Origin: Novosphingobium sp.
Lineage (GTDB): Bacteria; Pseudomonadota; Alphaproteobacteria; Sphingomonadales; Sphingomonadaceae
Direction: 5' to 3'
Assembly: GCA_016719755.1 (NCBI GenBank)
Contig: JADJYM010000012.1
Location: 253,001-317,000, forward strand
Length of the DNA: 64,000 nt
Each line of letters opens with the position of its first letter. Positions within the stretch are counted from its first letter, which is position 1. A program made the position numbers and the translations under genes. The notes below the pieces were generated by a model, which searched no databases, was not told the origin of the DNA, and was given only the letters and a program-made list of their open reading frames with translations. Below, piece by piece: positions 1 to 9,171 of this stretch.

Positions 1-753
1 CTGCTGAGCGGGGAAGCCGAAGCCTGCCCGGTGGTGATCGCCGCTTCCAGCGCAACGGACAAGTCGCGGACCGCCAAGCTGCTCGCCCCGCGCGCCGACG
101 CACTGGTGGCGATGTTCTATCCGCCAGACCTTCCCGCGGTGACCATGGCGGTGCGGGGCATGGCGGACGCTGCCGGAGTTCAGCTCGGCGGCGATCTGGC
201 CGAGCGGATCGCCCGCGCCGCAGCGCTCGACACGCGCATCGCCCAGAGCGAGATGACCAAGCTGGCGCTCTATCTCGACGCTTCTCCCCAGGCTCCGCGC
301 CGGGCCGACGTGGCCGCGCTGGAGTCGATCGGCGCCCGAACCGAGGACGACGGATTGATGCCGCTGGTCAATGCGGCGCTGTCCGGCGAAACGCACAAGC
401 TGGCGGGTGAACTGCGGCGGATGCGCGAGCTTGGACTCAGCCCGGTCGGCGTGCTGCTGGCATTCGAACGGCGCGCGGGCCAGCTTGCCCAGCTTGCCGC
501 CCGGCTGGGTCCGCGCGGCGATGTGGCCGGCCTGATCGACAGCGAGGCCGCGGCCCGCCGCGTATTCTGGAAGGACAAGCGCGATCTGGTCGCCCAGCTT
601 CAGCGTTGGCGGGGGCGCAAGCTGGCAAGGCTGATCGCCCGGCTTGGCGAGTTGCACCGCGCGCTGCTGGCCAACAGCCAGAATGCCGAACTGCTCCTCG
701 CGCAAGGCCTTGCCGACATTTCGCGGGCCGCCGCACAGCGCAATCAGGGCTGA
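1..753 (+). CDS. holA: DNA polymerase III subunit delta (HolA), 3' part
   Basis: The delta subunit of the clamp loader opens the beta sliding clamp for loading onto DNA. The reading frame is open from base 1, so the gene starts upstream of the window and only about the last 250 residues are present. The visible part has the family's helical C-terminal half: an early segment reading VIAASSATDKS, the LALYLD region that packs in the clamp-loader collar, and a long helical tail containing RRVFWKDKRDLV. The stop is at 751-753. The family assignment rests on whole-sequence resemblance rather than a catalytic motif. In this position the N-terminal AAA-like module would lie outside the window. Confidence 0.86.
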   Translation: MLSGEAEACPVVIAASSATDKSRTAKLLAPRADALVAMFYPPDLPAVTMAVRGMADAAGVQLGGDLAERIARAAALDTRIAQSEMTKLALYLDASPQAPRRADVAALESIGARTEDDGLMPLVNAALSGETHKLAGELRRMRELGLSPVGVLLAFERRAGQLAQLAARLGPRGDVAGLIDSEAAARRVFWKDKRDLVAQLQRWRGRKLARLIARLGELHRALLANSQNAELLLAQGLADISRAAAQRNQG

Positions 754-937
754 ACTGCCCGAAGCGGGCCAGCCGTGCATGGCGCGAGGCGGTTCGATTG
801 CAACTGTGTGTTTTTACGAGGGAAAGAAGTTGCGTTGCGGCGCAGCAGGCAAATGCCTGTAGTTTCTTGCAGGTTGATTCCCTGTGGAAGGGGTTCATGA
901 AATCACTTGGCAATCATACGTCCCGTGAGGGCGCACG

Positions 938-2041
938 GTGAACGAACACGCGGCGCTGGTGCGCGAGCTTCCGCTTGCCCAGCCGCTCGAGCGGCGGCGC
1001 CTGCAGTGCTATCTGGCGCTGCTGCTGGGTGACTGCGCGATGCTCTTCGGCGGCTATATCGCGGCCGGCGCGCTTTATCTGGGCGCGGACGGAGCGGGCA
1101 AGGCAGCCGTCCTTGCCCAATTGGTTCTGCCCCTGTTTCTCACCATCGCCCTGTACAACGGCGCCTATTCGATCGATGCCCTGATCCGCCCGCGCCGGGG
1201 GATCCTGCGGGCGCTGGTGGCCTATGCCCTGTCAGCGGCGCTGGTTGTCGCGATCGCCTATTACGCCAAGTCGAGCGCGGCTTTTTCGCGGGTGGTGTTC
1301 ACCGGCGGGTTTGTGCTGACCGTGCTCGGGATCGTCTGGATGCGAGCCCAGATGCGCACCTTCGTGCGCTGGCGCTGCGGGCCGCGGGTGCTGAACGAAC
1401 TGGTGATCCTCGACGGCGGGCCTGATCTCGAATTGCCCGATGCGGTGCATATCGAGGCTGCCAACTACGGTATCGAGCCGGCACTCGACAATCCCGTGGC
1501 GCTCGACCGGATCGGATTGCTGCTACAGGCTGTCGACCGGGTGGTGGTGAGCTGCCCTCCGCCACGGCGGGCAGTCTGGTCGATCATCCTCAAAGGCGCC
1601 AATGTCGACGGCGAAGTGATTGACGATGCAGTGGCTGAACTGGGCGCACATGGCGCGCGGATCGCTGGGGGACATGGGTTCCTGCGCGTGTCGCTCGGGC
1701 CGCTCGGGCTGCGCGCCCGCGCCGCCAAGCGGTTGTTCGACGTAGCGGTAGCGGGCACCGCGGTGATCATCCTGGCGCCGCTGCTGGCGGTGGTGGCACT
1801 TGCCATCCTGCTGCAGGATGGCGCCCCGGTGCTGTTCCGCCAGCGCCGTGTCGGACGAGGCAACCGCTTTTTCGATGTCTACAAATTCCGCTCGATGCGC
1901 ACTGCCGAAAGCGATCACGACGGCAAGCGCTCAACCGGGCGTGACGATGACCGGATCACCCCGGTCGGCCAGTTCATTCGGCGCACCAGCATCGATGAAC
2001 TGCCGCAGTTGTTCAATGTTCTGATCGGCGAGATGTCGACG
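938..2041 (+). pseudogene. Exopolysaccharide initiating sugar-phosphate transferase (GumD/WcaJ-like), C-terminus missing
   Basis: Members of this family transfer a hexose-1-phosphate from a UDP-sugar to undecaprenyl phosphate, starting a polysaccharide repeat unit at the inner membrane. The GTG-started frame shows four N-terminal membrane segments (about residues 20-130), a soluble middle region, and the bacterial sugar transferase domain from about residue 264 (KRLFDVAV, then FRQRRVGRGNRFFDVYKFRS and IDELPQLFNVLIGEMS). Normally the next residues would be VVGPRPH and about 90 more. Instead the frame runs straight into DNA of the next gene and reads an unrelated tail to 2524, overlapping the export lipoprotein out of phase. 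I therefore end the homologous part at the junction near 2041. Loss of the C-terminal catalytic region predicts an inactive protein, unless this is an assembly error. Confidence 0.8.
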
Positions 2042-2042
2042 C

Positions 2043-2723
2043 GTGCTCGCGATGGCGCTGCTGACAGCACCGCTACTGGCAGGTTGCGGTCTGACCCGGC
2101 CAAGCTCCCTGCCGGTCGGCGACGCTGCCTACCAATCGATCCCGGTGCGCAGTACCGAGGCGCTGGCGCCCCAGCCGATCCGCGCCGGAGACCGTCTGGC
2201 CATCGACATCTTCGGCGAACCGGAACTGTCATCGGACAAGTTCCGCGTGGACAATCTCGGTTATCTGCAATTGCCACTGATCGGGGAAATGCCCGCAGCA
2301 GGCCAGACGCCGAGCGAACTGCGCGACGAGATCGCGCGCCGTCTTTCGAAGCGCTTCCTGCGCAATCCGCAAGTGACAGTAGCGGTGATGGAAAGCGTCC
2401 AGTCGAGCTTTGCGATCGAAGGTCAGGTTGCGGAGCCAGGCGTTTACGCCGTGGATCCATCGACGACCCTGCTTGCAGCAATTGCACGCGCCAAGAGCCC
2501 GACGACCATCGCCAAACTCGATGAAGTCCTGATCTTCCGGACAGTGGGCGGGCAACGCATGGGCGGGCGGTTCGATCTGCGCGAGATTCGCGCCGGCAAA
2601 GCGCCGGACCCGCAGATCCTTGCCGGCGATACAATTGTTGTCGGCCTGTCGGAAGGACGCTCGGTCTATCGTGACATCCTGCAATCCGCGCCGCTCTTCA
2701 ATCTCTTCTACCTGCTCAAGTAA
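2043..2723 (+). CDS. Polysaccharide export outer-membrane lipoprotein (Wza/GumB family)
   Basis: This is a Wza/GumB-type protein that forms the outer-membrane channel for exopolysaccharide. A lipoprotein signal with lipobox LAGC is followed by the polysaccharide export domain (IRAGDRLAIDIFGEPELSSD...GYLQLPLIGEM) and an SLBB-like part (FAIEGQVAEPGVYAVDPSTT). The GTG at 2043 is the only start I can justify, but the resulting signal peptide has no positive charge in its n-region. That suggests the real 5' end was lost at the junction with the sugar transferase just upstream. An ATG at 2033 lies out of frame. It is followed 23 bp later by the autokinase gene, its usual partner. Function is confident; the exact N-terminus is not. 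Confidence 0.85.
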   Translation: MLAMALLTAPLLAGCGLTRPSSLPVGDAAYQSIPVRSTEALAPQPIRAGDRLAIDIFGEPELSSDKFRVDNLGYLQLPLIGEMPAAGQTPSELRDEIARRLSKRFLRNPQVTVAVMESVQSSFAIEGQVAEPGVYAVDPSTTLLAAIARAKSPTTIAKLDEVLIFRTVGGQRMGGRFDLREIRAGKAPDPQILAGDTIVVGLSEGRSVYRDILQSAPLFNLFYLLK

Positions 2724-2746
2724 ACTCGAAAGCGCGAAACCAGACC

Positions 2747-4960
2747 ATGAACGACACCGACGCTTTCGACGCTTCGCGGCAGCACGGCCACTACGACTAC
2801 GACGATCCTGATTCGTTTCGCCCGGAAACGCGCAGCGCGATAGATTTCCGGTATATTGCCGCGGCCATTCGCAGCAACATGATCTTGATCATCGCAATAA
2901 TGCTGGCCAGTCTGGCCCTGGCCGTGGTTGGCACATTGCTTCAGACGCCGCGCTATACCGCAGCGACGACCATTCAGATCAACGATGCAGGCAGCCGCGT
3001 GCTGGGCGAGCAGGACGATACGACCGGCCCCATCGCGAACATCTACGACACTGACCGGTTCCTGAAGACGCAAACCGACATCATTACCAGCCGTGGTCTT
3101 GCGACCCGTGTGGCCCAGCGCCTCAAGCTTGATGGCAATGCTGAGTTCTACCGCGCCCAGGAAGTCGAACCGCCTGCGCGCAACACCAGGCCGGAAGACG
3201 TCAGGAACCTGACGATCAACCTGCTGAGAGCCAATGTCAGCGTGAAGCTGCCGCGCGATTCCCGGATTGTGACCATCTCGTTCGAAAGCGCGGACAAGGC
3301 CTATGCGGCAAGGATTGCCAACGCGTTCGCTTCCGAGTTCATCCAGGCCAACCTTCAGCGCAAGTACGATAGCACGGCCTATGCTCGCGAATTCGTATCC
3401 GGGCAGCTTGCGGAATCGAAGGTTCGGCTGGAAAACTCGGAACGGGCTTTGAACGATTATGCCCGCTCCGCTGGCCTCGTGAAGACTGAGTCTTCGGGCA
3501 CGTCGAGCGATTCGGATGGCGGGGGCGCCTCGATCACCACGGCCAGCCTTCTGCAGCTCAACCGGCTTGCCAACGACGCGAAGATGGCCAGGATCACGGC
3601 CGAAGGGCGCTGGCAGGCAGTGAGCCGTGGTCCGCTGCTTGGCAACCGCGAGATCCTCGCCAACCCTGCCGTGAGCAGCCTGATGACCGACCGGGCCCGG
3701 GCCGAGGCCGAATTGCAGAAGGATCTTGCCACCCATCTGGATGATTATCCATCGGTGGTCAGCAAGCGTGCCCAGCTCGACCGGATCAGTTCCCAGCTTC
3801 AGGCGGTTGCCGGTTCGGTGAAGGATTCCATCCGCCGCGATCTCGAAGCAGCGGTCGCCAACGAGCAGCGCCTGATGGCGCAATTGACCGCCGCGAAGTC
3901 CGAGACCATGTCCGAGCAGGACCTCAACGTGCAGTATGCCTTGCTTGAGCGCGAGGCGGATACCAACCGCACACTTTATGATGCACTGCTTCAGCGCTAC
4001 AAGGAGCTGAACGCCGCTGCGGGGATCTCGACAAGCAATGTCGATGTGATTGACGAGGCGGTTGTGCCGGGCGCTCCGACTTCGCCCAGCCTGACCAAGA
4101 ACCTTTTGATCGCCTTGCTCGCCGGCATGGGGCTGGCCGCGCTCACCGTGTTCCTCAAGGACCAGCTCGATGACGCGATCCGCGTGCCGGAAGACGTCGA
4201 ATTCAAGCTGCGCATGCCGCTGCTTGGTGTGGTTCCGAAATCGCAGAGCAGCGATCCGGACGAGGATCTTTCCGATCCCAAGTCTCCGGTGTCGGAAGCC
4301 TACAATTCGCTGCGCGGGGCGTTGCTCTATTCGACCACGGAAGGCTTGCCGCAGGTACTTCTGGTCACCAGCGCGCAGGCATCGGAAGGAAAGACCACGA
4401 CCAGCTACGCGGTTGCGGCAGGCCTCGCCCGGATGGGGCGCAAGACGCTGCTGATCGATTGCGACATGCGGCGGCCGTCGGTGCACCGCCGGATTGGGCA
4501 CCGCAATGATCGCGGGCTGAGCACGCTGCTGACCGGCAATGATGCTCCGGCTTCCGCCATCCAGCCAAGCGATCAGCCGGAGCTGTTCGTGCTTCCATCC
4601 GGTCCGGTCCCGCCCAGCCCGACTGAACTGCTCTCGTCGAAGAAGATGGAGCAGCTGGTCGAGGAAATGGCGCGCGAATTCGAATCCGTAGTGATCGACA
4701 CCCCGCCGATCCTTGGTCTCGCCGACGCACCTTCGCTCTCGGCTCTGGCGGACGGCGTGATTTTCGTGGTCGAATCGGACCGCGGCCGCAGGGGCTCGCT
4801 CAAAACCGCGCTGCGCCGCCTGCGCGCGATGCGCCCGATCCTGCTCGGTGCTGTACTGACCAAGTTCGACCCGACCCGTGCCGGAAACCGCTACTCCGAG
4901 TATTACGGCTACAACTATTACGTCTACGAGGCGGACAGCAACAAGAAGGCCAAGGCGTGA
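2747..4960 (+). CDS. Polysaccharide biosynthesis tyrosine autokinase (Wzc/ExoP-like)
   Basis: A 737-residue fused polysaccharide co-polymerase and bacterial tyrosine kinase, which controls chain length and export of exopolysaccharide. The order is: a Wzz domain flanked by membrane segments at about residues 43-63 and 450-468, a coiled-coil periplasmic region between them, then the cytoplasmic BY-kinase domain. That domain has Walker A (SEGKTTTS, about 546-553), Walker A' (LLIDCDMRRPS) and Walker B (VVIDTPP). The C-terminus carries the tyrosine cluster that is autophosphorylated in this family (YSEYYGYNYYVY). The gene directly follows the Wza-like lipoprotein, its expected partner in the trans-envelope complex. 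The reading frame is intact, unlike that of the upstream transferase. Confidence 0.93.
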   Translation: MNDTDAFDASRQHGHYDYDDPDSFRPETRSAIDFRYIAAAIRSNMILIIAIMLASLALAVVGTLLQTPRYTAATTIQINDAGSRVLGEQDDTTGPIANIYDTDRFLKTQTDIITSRGLATRVAQRLKLDGNAEFYRAQEVEPPARNTRPEDVRNLTINLLRANVSVKLPRDSRIVTISFESADKAYAARIANAFASEFIQANLQRKYDSTAYAREFVSGQLAESKVRLENSERALNDYARSAGLVKTESSGTSSDSDGGGASITTASLLQLNRLANDAKMARITAEGRWQAVSRGPLLGNREILANPAVSSLMTDRARAEAELQKDLATHLDDYPSVVSKRAQLDRISSQLQAVAGSVKDSIRRDLEAAVANEQRLMAQLTAAKSETMSEQDLNVQYALLEREADTNRTLYDALLQRYKELNAAAGISTSNVDVIDEAVVPGAPTSPSLTKNLLIALLAGMGLAALTVFLKDQLDDAIRVPEDVEFKLRMPLLGVVPKSQSSDPDEDLSDPKSPVSEAYNSLRGALLYSTTEGLPQVLLVTSAQASEGKTTTSYAVAAGLARMGRKTLLIDCDMRRPSVHRRIGHRNDRGLSTLLTGNDAPASAIQPSDQPELFVLPSGPVPPSPTELLSSKKMEQLVEEMAREFESVVIDTPPILGLADAPSLSALADGVIFVVESDRGRRGSLKTALRRLRAMRPILLGAVLTKFDPTRAGNRYSEYYGYNYYVYEADSNKKAKA

Positions 4961-4982
4961 CCCGGACAGGGCGCGCGCAGCC

Positions 4983-6164
4983 GTGAATCCGCGCGAGCGG
5001 GTATGGCGTTGGCTGATTCTGCCAGCCGTGCTCCTTTACGCGGTGCTGACCTGGGGCAGCGGTATCGACCGCGCGGCCGGGGATCTGGCCACGGGCGGCG
5101 TATGGACGCCTCCGGCCTTGCACAGCGGCACCAGCTTCGTTGAGGCCCGCCGGTTTGTGGAAGCCGGCATTCCCGGTTCGGCTCTCGATCCGGCGCGGGC
5201 CGCCCTGCTGAGCGAGCCAGTCAATCCGGCAGCGCCCGCCCTGCTGGGCATGGCGCTACTCGGCAAGCGCAACATGGCGGCAGCGGATCAGGCATTTCGG
5301 GTTGCGGCCCGTCTCGGCTGGCGCGAACCCCTCACCCAGCTTTACTGGTTCCAGACATCGCTGGCGCAGAACGATCTCAACAATGCGGTGCTGCGGTTCG
5401 ATGCCATCGCCCGCCAGCATCCCGATGCGCCCTATATCGGAGTGATGGCCCGCAGCCTGGAGCGCAGCAGCGCCGGGCGCGATGCCCTGGCCCGGCGTCT
5501 GGTCGCAGGCGCGAATTGGACAGGTTCCTATGCCACGATCCGTGATGGGACCACGTCCGAGCAGATTGCCGCAAGGGTAGATGTTCTGAACCGGGTGGCG
5601 GATCTGGGCAGGCAGATCGGCTGCGAAAGCATGGTGCAGCCAGCCCGGGTTCTGGCCGCTGTCGACCCGGCGGCGGGAGCGCGGCTATGGCGCAGGCATT
5701 GCCCGCGCGCCGCTGGACAGGGACTGGTGATTGACGGCGGGTTCGAACAGCCGGTGCTGGCCAGTCTGGATACCCAGGTTCCGTTCGAATGGTCGGTAAC
5801 CGGCTATGGAGGGCTGGACGCCGGTCTGGCACCTGTAAAGGGCGGCCAGGCCGTTCAAGTTCGTTCGAGCAGTTCGGTCACTCTGCCCTTCATTGAACAA
5901 CTGGTGCCGCTTCAGCCGGGCACTTATCGCCTGTCCTGGCGGATCGAGGAGCCCGGCAGCGAACAGCAACGCCGCCTCCTGGCCAGTCTGTCGTGCGCAC
6001 GCGATCTGGTCGCAGCACAGCCGCAAGCCGGGATGCCGCTGGGTGATCGCCTGACGCGGCAGATCAGCATCCCGGCTGACTGCAAGGCGCCATGGCTGCG
6101 ACTCTGGCTTGCGCCGGGCAGCGCGGATGTGACCGTGGACGATCTGCGCGTCGAACCGATCTAA
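4983..6164 (+). CDS. Membrane-anchored TPR-like protein of the exopolysaccharide locus
   Basis: I do not recognise a named family. The chosen GTG start (4983) lies 22 bp after the autokinase stop and gives 393 residues. The same frame is open further upstream but overlaps the autokinase gene. There is one N-terminal membrane segment (LPAVLLYAVLTW). An alanine-rich helical region follows that looks like tetratricopeptide repeats (LLGMALLGKRNMAAADQAFRVAARLGW). The last about 160 residues begin VIDGGFEQPV..PFEW, which resembles the start of a carbohydrate-binding jelly-roll. Location suggests a periplasmic accessory role in polysaccharide assembly or export. That is inference from context and fold impression only. 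Confidence 0.6.
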   Translation: MNPRERVWRWLILPAVLLYAVLTWGSGIDRAAGDLATGGVWTPPALHSGTSFVEARRFVEAGIPGSALDPARAALLSEPVNPAAPALLGMALLGKRNMAAADQAFRVAARLGWREPLTQLYWFQTSLAQNDLNNAVLRFDAIARQHPDAPYIGVMARSLERSSAGRDALARRLVAGANWTGSYATIRDGTTSEQIAARVDVLNRVADLGRQIGCESMVQPARVLAAVDPAAGARLWRRHCPRAAGQGLVIDGGFEQPVLASLDTQVPFEWSVTGYGGLDAGLAPVKGGQAVQVRSSSSVTLPFIEQLVPLQPGTYRLSWRIEEPGSEQQRRLLASLSCARDLVAAQPQAGMPLGDRLTRQISIPADCKAPWLRLWLAPGSADVTVDDLRVEPI

Positions 6165-6340
6165 AGCGGTATCCAGTCATTTCCGATCACAGCCCCAAGA
6201 TGTGAAGTGGCTGGTTCATGACTGGGGCCTGCCGTCAGCGGATCGCCTCCCTTCCCGTCACCCGGCTTGATCCAGTCGGAAACTGCCTGTCGGGTTGCGG
6301 CATGTTGCCCCTTTGCCCCGAAGCGCCCTACACAGCCCCC

Positions 6341-6589
6341 ATGACCACCCCGTTCCACCCCCCGGTCAAGCGCTCGGTCGAGATCGCCGGGCACAAGACC
6401 TCGATCAGCCTGGAACCGCTGTTCTGGGAACTGCTCAAGCAGGCCGCTGCCGCCGAAGGCCTGCCGATCAACGCTCTGGTCGCGCGGATCGATGCGGAGC
6501 GGATCAAGGCCCCCGTCCCCCCCGGCCTTGCGGGCGCGGTGCGGGTCTGGCTGGTCGGCTGGCTGGCGGCGCGGCTGGCAGGATCCTGA
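6341..6589 (+). CDS. Ribbon-helix-helix domain protein
   Basis: A small protein of 82 residues. It contains the pattern RSVEIAGHKTSISLEPLFWE followed by helices ending INALVARID, which is the RHH_4-type ribbon-helix-helix domain common in alphaproteobacteria. RHH domains usually dimerise and bind DNA, though many members of this subfamily have no known target. The ATG at 6341 is preferred over an upstream in-frame start at 6218, because the homologous part begins only at the MTTPF segment. It lies 6 bp upstream of rlmJ and may be co-transcribed with it. Confidence 0.75.
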   Translation: MTTPFHPPVKRSVEIAGHKTSISLEPLFWELLKQAAAAEGLPINALVARIDAERIKAPVPPGLAGAVRVWLVGWLAARLAGS

Positions 6590-6595
6590 AACGCC

Positions 6596-7426
6596 ATGAA
6601 TTATCGCCATTCCTTCCATGCCGGCAACAGCGCCGATGTCGTGAAGCACAGTGTGCTGATCGCGCTCGTGCGGGCCTTGCAGCTCAAAGACAGCGCGCTG
6701 ACCCTGATCGACACCCATGCCGGCTGCGGGCTGTACGATCTTGGCGGAGAGGAAGCCCGGCGCACCGGCGAAGCCGCGCAGGGCGTTTACCGGGCCTTTG
6801 CCGATCCCAGCCCCCTGCTCGGTGACTACCGCGCTGCCGTGGCGGCCGTGAATGCCGGGGGCGAACCGCGCCTCTACCCCGGATCACCGCGGATTCTGGC
6901 GCAGCTGCTGCGGCCGCAGGATGTGCTTGTCCTCAACGAAAAGCACCCCCAGGACGCCCAGACACTGCGCGGCGCGATGCGCGGCACCCCCGCTGCCGTG
7001 CATCAGCGCGACGCCTATGAGCTGTGGCTGGCGCTGCTGCCGCCCCGCAGCCCGCGCGGCGTGGTGGTGGTCGACCCGCCCTATGAGCAGACGGACGAAC
7101 GCGCGCGCGTCACCGCCACCCTTGCCGCCGCGCACCGCAAATGGGCGCATGGCGTAACGGTGATCTGGTACCCGCTGAAAGACCGCGCCGCGCATCAGCG
7201 CTGGAAGCAGCAGCTGCGCAAGCTGGGCATCCCGAAATTCCTGTGCGTGGAGCATTGGCTCTACGACAGCGATCAGCCCGGCAGCTATAACGGCGCCGGC
7301 CTGTTCATCGTCAACCCGCCCTACGCCTTCACCCAGACGCTGCCCCCCCTGCTCCAGGCCCTGCGCGCCGCGCTGGCGCCCGAGGGGCACAACGGCGAGC
7401 TGACAGCCCGATGGCTGGGCGATTGA
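6596..7426 (+). CDS. rlmJ: 23S rRNA (adenine2030-N6)-methyltransferase RlmJ
   Basis: RlmJ methylates N6 of A2030 in 23S rRNA using S-adenosylmethionine. The 276-residue product has the family's N-terminus (MNYRHSFHAGNSADVVKH), the SAM-binding segment LIDTHAGCGLYDL, and the catalytic VVVVDPPYE motif (DPPY, as in N6-adenine methyltransferases). The size matches the family. A terminator-like hairpin follows about 90 bp downstream. Confidence 0.93.
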   Translation: MNYRHSFHAGNSADVVKHSVLIALVRALQLKDSALTLIDTHAGCGLYDLGGEEARRTGEAAQGVYRAFADPSPLLGDYRAAVAAVNAGGEPRLYPGSPRILAQLLRPQDVLVLNEKHPQDAQTLRGAMRGTPAAVHQRDAYELWLALLPPRSPRGVVVVDPPYEQTDERARVTATLAAAHRKWAHGVTVIWYPLKDRAAHQRWKQQLRKLGIPKFLCVEHWLYDSDQPGSYNGAGLFIVNPPYAFTQTLPPLLQALRAALAPEGHNGELTARWLGD

Positions 7427-7512
7427 GGGAACCTATCGGGGCCGCCTTGGCCGGGAGGAGGCGTTGCCTGGCGAACCGGCCGGGGTGAAAGCAATCCGGA
7501 TCAGCCCCCGTC

Positions 7513-7546
7513 GCCCCGTGCCTGACACGGGGCTTGGCTTTTTTTC
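7513..7546 (+). terminator. Probable intrinsic terminator after rlmJ
   Basis: A perfect 8-bp stem (GCCCCGTG / CACGGGGC, arms 7513-7520 and 7526-7533) with a 5-nt loop is followed by TTGG and a run of seven T. It lies downstream of rlmJ on the plus strand. The rest of 7427-7694 shows no gene I can support. Confidence 0.6.
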
Positions 7547-7694
7547 CGGCCCATCACCTGCCACCATGCGTGGATGGACAAGGGCGGCTGGGTTTGGCGG
7601 ACGCCGCGACAATCGCAGTCACTCATGATCTCGGGAACGAGGGTCGTCACGTTGCGAATTATCAGTTAAGACTTTGCCATTCCGAGAAGTTGAA

Positions 7695-9031
7695 ATGTCG
7701 CAGAATGGAGACCTCCGGTTGAGCTGCCCTGACCTGTTGGAGCGTATCACTGCTCATTACTTAGAATCGGCTCACTTCAATGGCCTGCCGCTTCATACCC
7801 TATCGCTGCAAGAAGCGACCGGAGAGCAAGAAACGGACTTGTCTCAGCGCATCATGCCGATGCGGGAGCCTCCGAAGCAGCCTAGCGAGGAGATAGTTCG
7901 TGCGGTCCGAGAACTGGTCGAAAGCGGGCACGTAACCGTGGTATTCGGAGATGTTCATCCGAACCCTCACATTCGAGCTTTTTCAGACGAACGGAAGGCC
8001 ACAACCTCGCAAAACTTTTGGGCAAGGATATCGGTCACGCTTGTCTGTACCCAACCGCAGAACACCTCAAAACTGTGATCAATCCCATCGAATACGGCGA
8101 CCGGCCTTACGCCTTAGAGCTGGCGTTAGGAGGTGCGCAACTCGAGCATCGGGCTTTTGATATGCACGTACTTGAGCCGTACCGGAATGACCCTCGCTTC
8201 TCGTATCAGACAAATGACATTTCGGGTCAGATCAACGTGAAATCTGGAGACTTGGGACTGAAGGAAAGCGAAGAGGTCTATCTCCGATCTGGCTTTTGTT
8301 ACGACGATGACGAAAATCGCTATGTCGCAGTATTCCGTTGGGATCTTTTCAAGCTCTCGTCTGATGTGCAACGAATGTGGAAAATGCGTGAAGCAAACAA
8401 AATCACTCGTTTGCACCCCGACTATTTCCGCAATGCGATCATGGGCGACTTTGCCCAGCATTATTCGATGTATGAGGCCTTTGGTCGTGAGCTTAGGGTC
8501 ATCAACCAGATTTCGGTCGCACTTGGCCGTCCAAACCTGTTTCGACAAGACTATGTGGAGAATCGCCCGCGAGGCTTCGAGGCACTGCTTCGACCAACGC
8601 TCAAAGAGTTCAATGATTTTGTGCGCGTCTTAGACAGTATGATCTCCGACAATATAAATCTAAAGTTCTTCCAAGATGATGTACCGCTGGAGCGGGACGT
8701 GGAACGCAAGGATGGTAAAGTGCAAGTTGAGCGGAAGGGTTCGATCAAAGTTCTGCAGGAATGGATTGAGAGGCGTTTCAGACCAAAGGACAAGGCTCCA
8801 ATGGAGGAGATGTTCGCAACCTTTCGCGAAATACGAAGACTGAGGAACAAGCCCTCTCATACGCCGACGGAGGATGAGTTCTCAATCGAAATTGCTGCCA
8901 ACCAACGAGACCTGATGAAAAGAGCATATGGCGCCGTTCGACTGTTGCGCCTTGTTCTGGCCAATCACCCCGGCGCCGGGGCAGTAAAAGTAGACGAACA
9001 CCTAGCCGACGGTCGGATTTGGACCATCTAG
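7695..9031 (+). pseudogene. Hypothetical protein with HEPN-like C-terminus, split by one frameshift
   Basis: No named family recognised. Two overlapping frames (to 8078 and from about 8018) read as one protein of about 445 residues if a single base is restored near 7990-8010. The upstream part ends FGDVHPNPHIRAF and the downstream part resumes NLAKLLGKDIGHACLYPTAE. The ATG at 7695 has a GAGAAG ribosome site 8 nt upstream. The middle is rich in aromatic and charged residues. The C-terminus contains REIRRLRNKPSH followed by a long amphipathic helix, which fits the R-N-x3-H arrangement of HEPN ribonucleases. Base composition is visibly AT-richer than both neighbours and codon choice is relaxed, which suggests horizontal acquisition. 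HEPN proteins often act in RNA-targeting toxin or phage-defence roles; that role here is inference. The frameshift may be real or a sequence error. Confidence 0.6.
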
Positions 9032-9171
9032 GCAGATGCATAACCCCGAAAGGCCCGGGGCACGGTTAGACTGCTGTGAACGACTGGCAATTAACACGGC
9101 GCGCGCAATGCGAACCGGATGTCGGTGCAGTCAGAGCAGCGCGACCAACGACAACCGCCCTTCCAACCCCA

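Noticed and set aside
2708-4501. Long minus-strand open frame antisense to the tyrosine autokinase
   Set aside because: Its Arg/Gly/Ala-rich sequence has no recognisable domain and mirrors the codon bias of the real gene; it is typical of GC-rich shadow frames.
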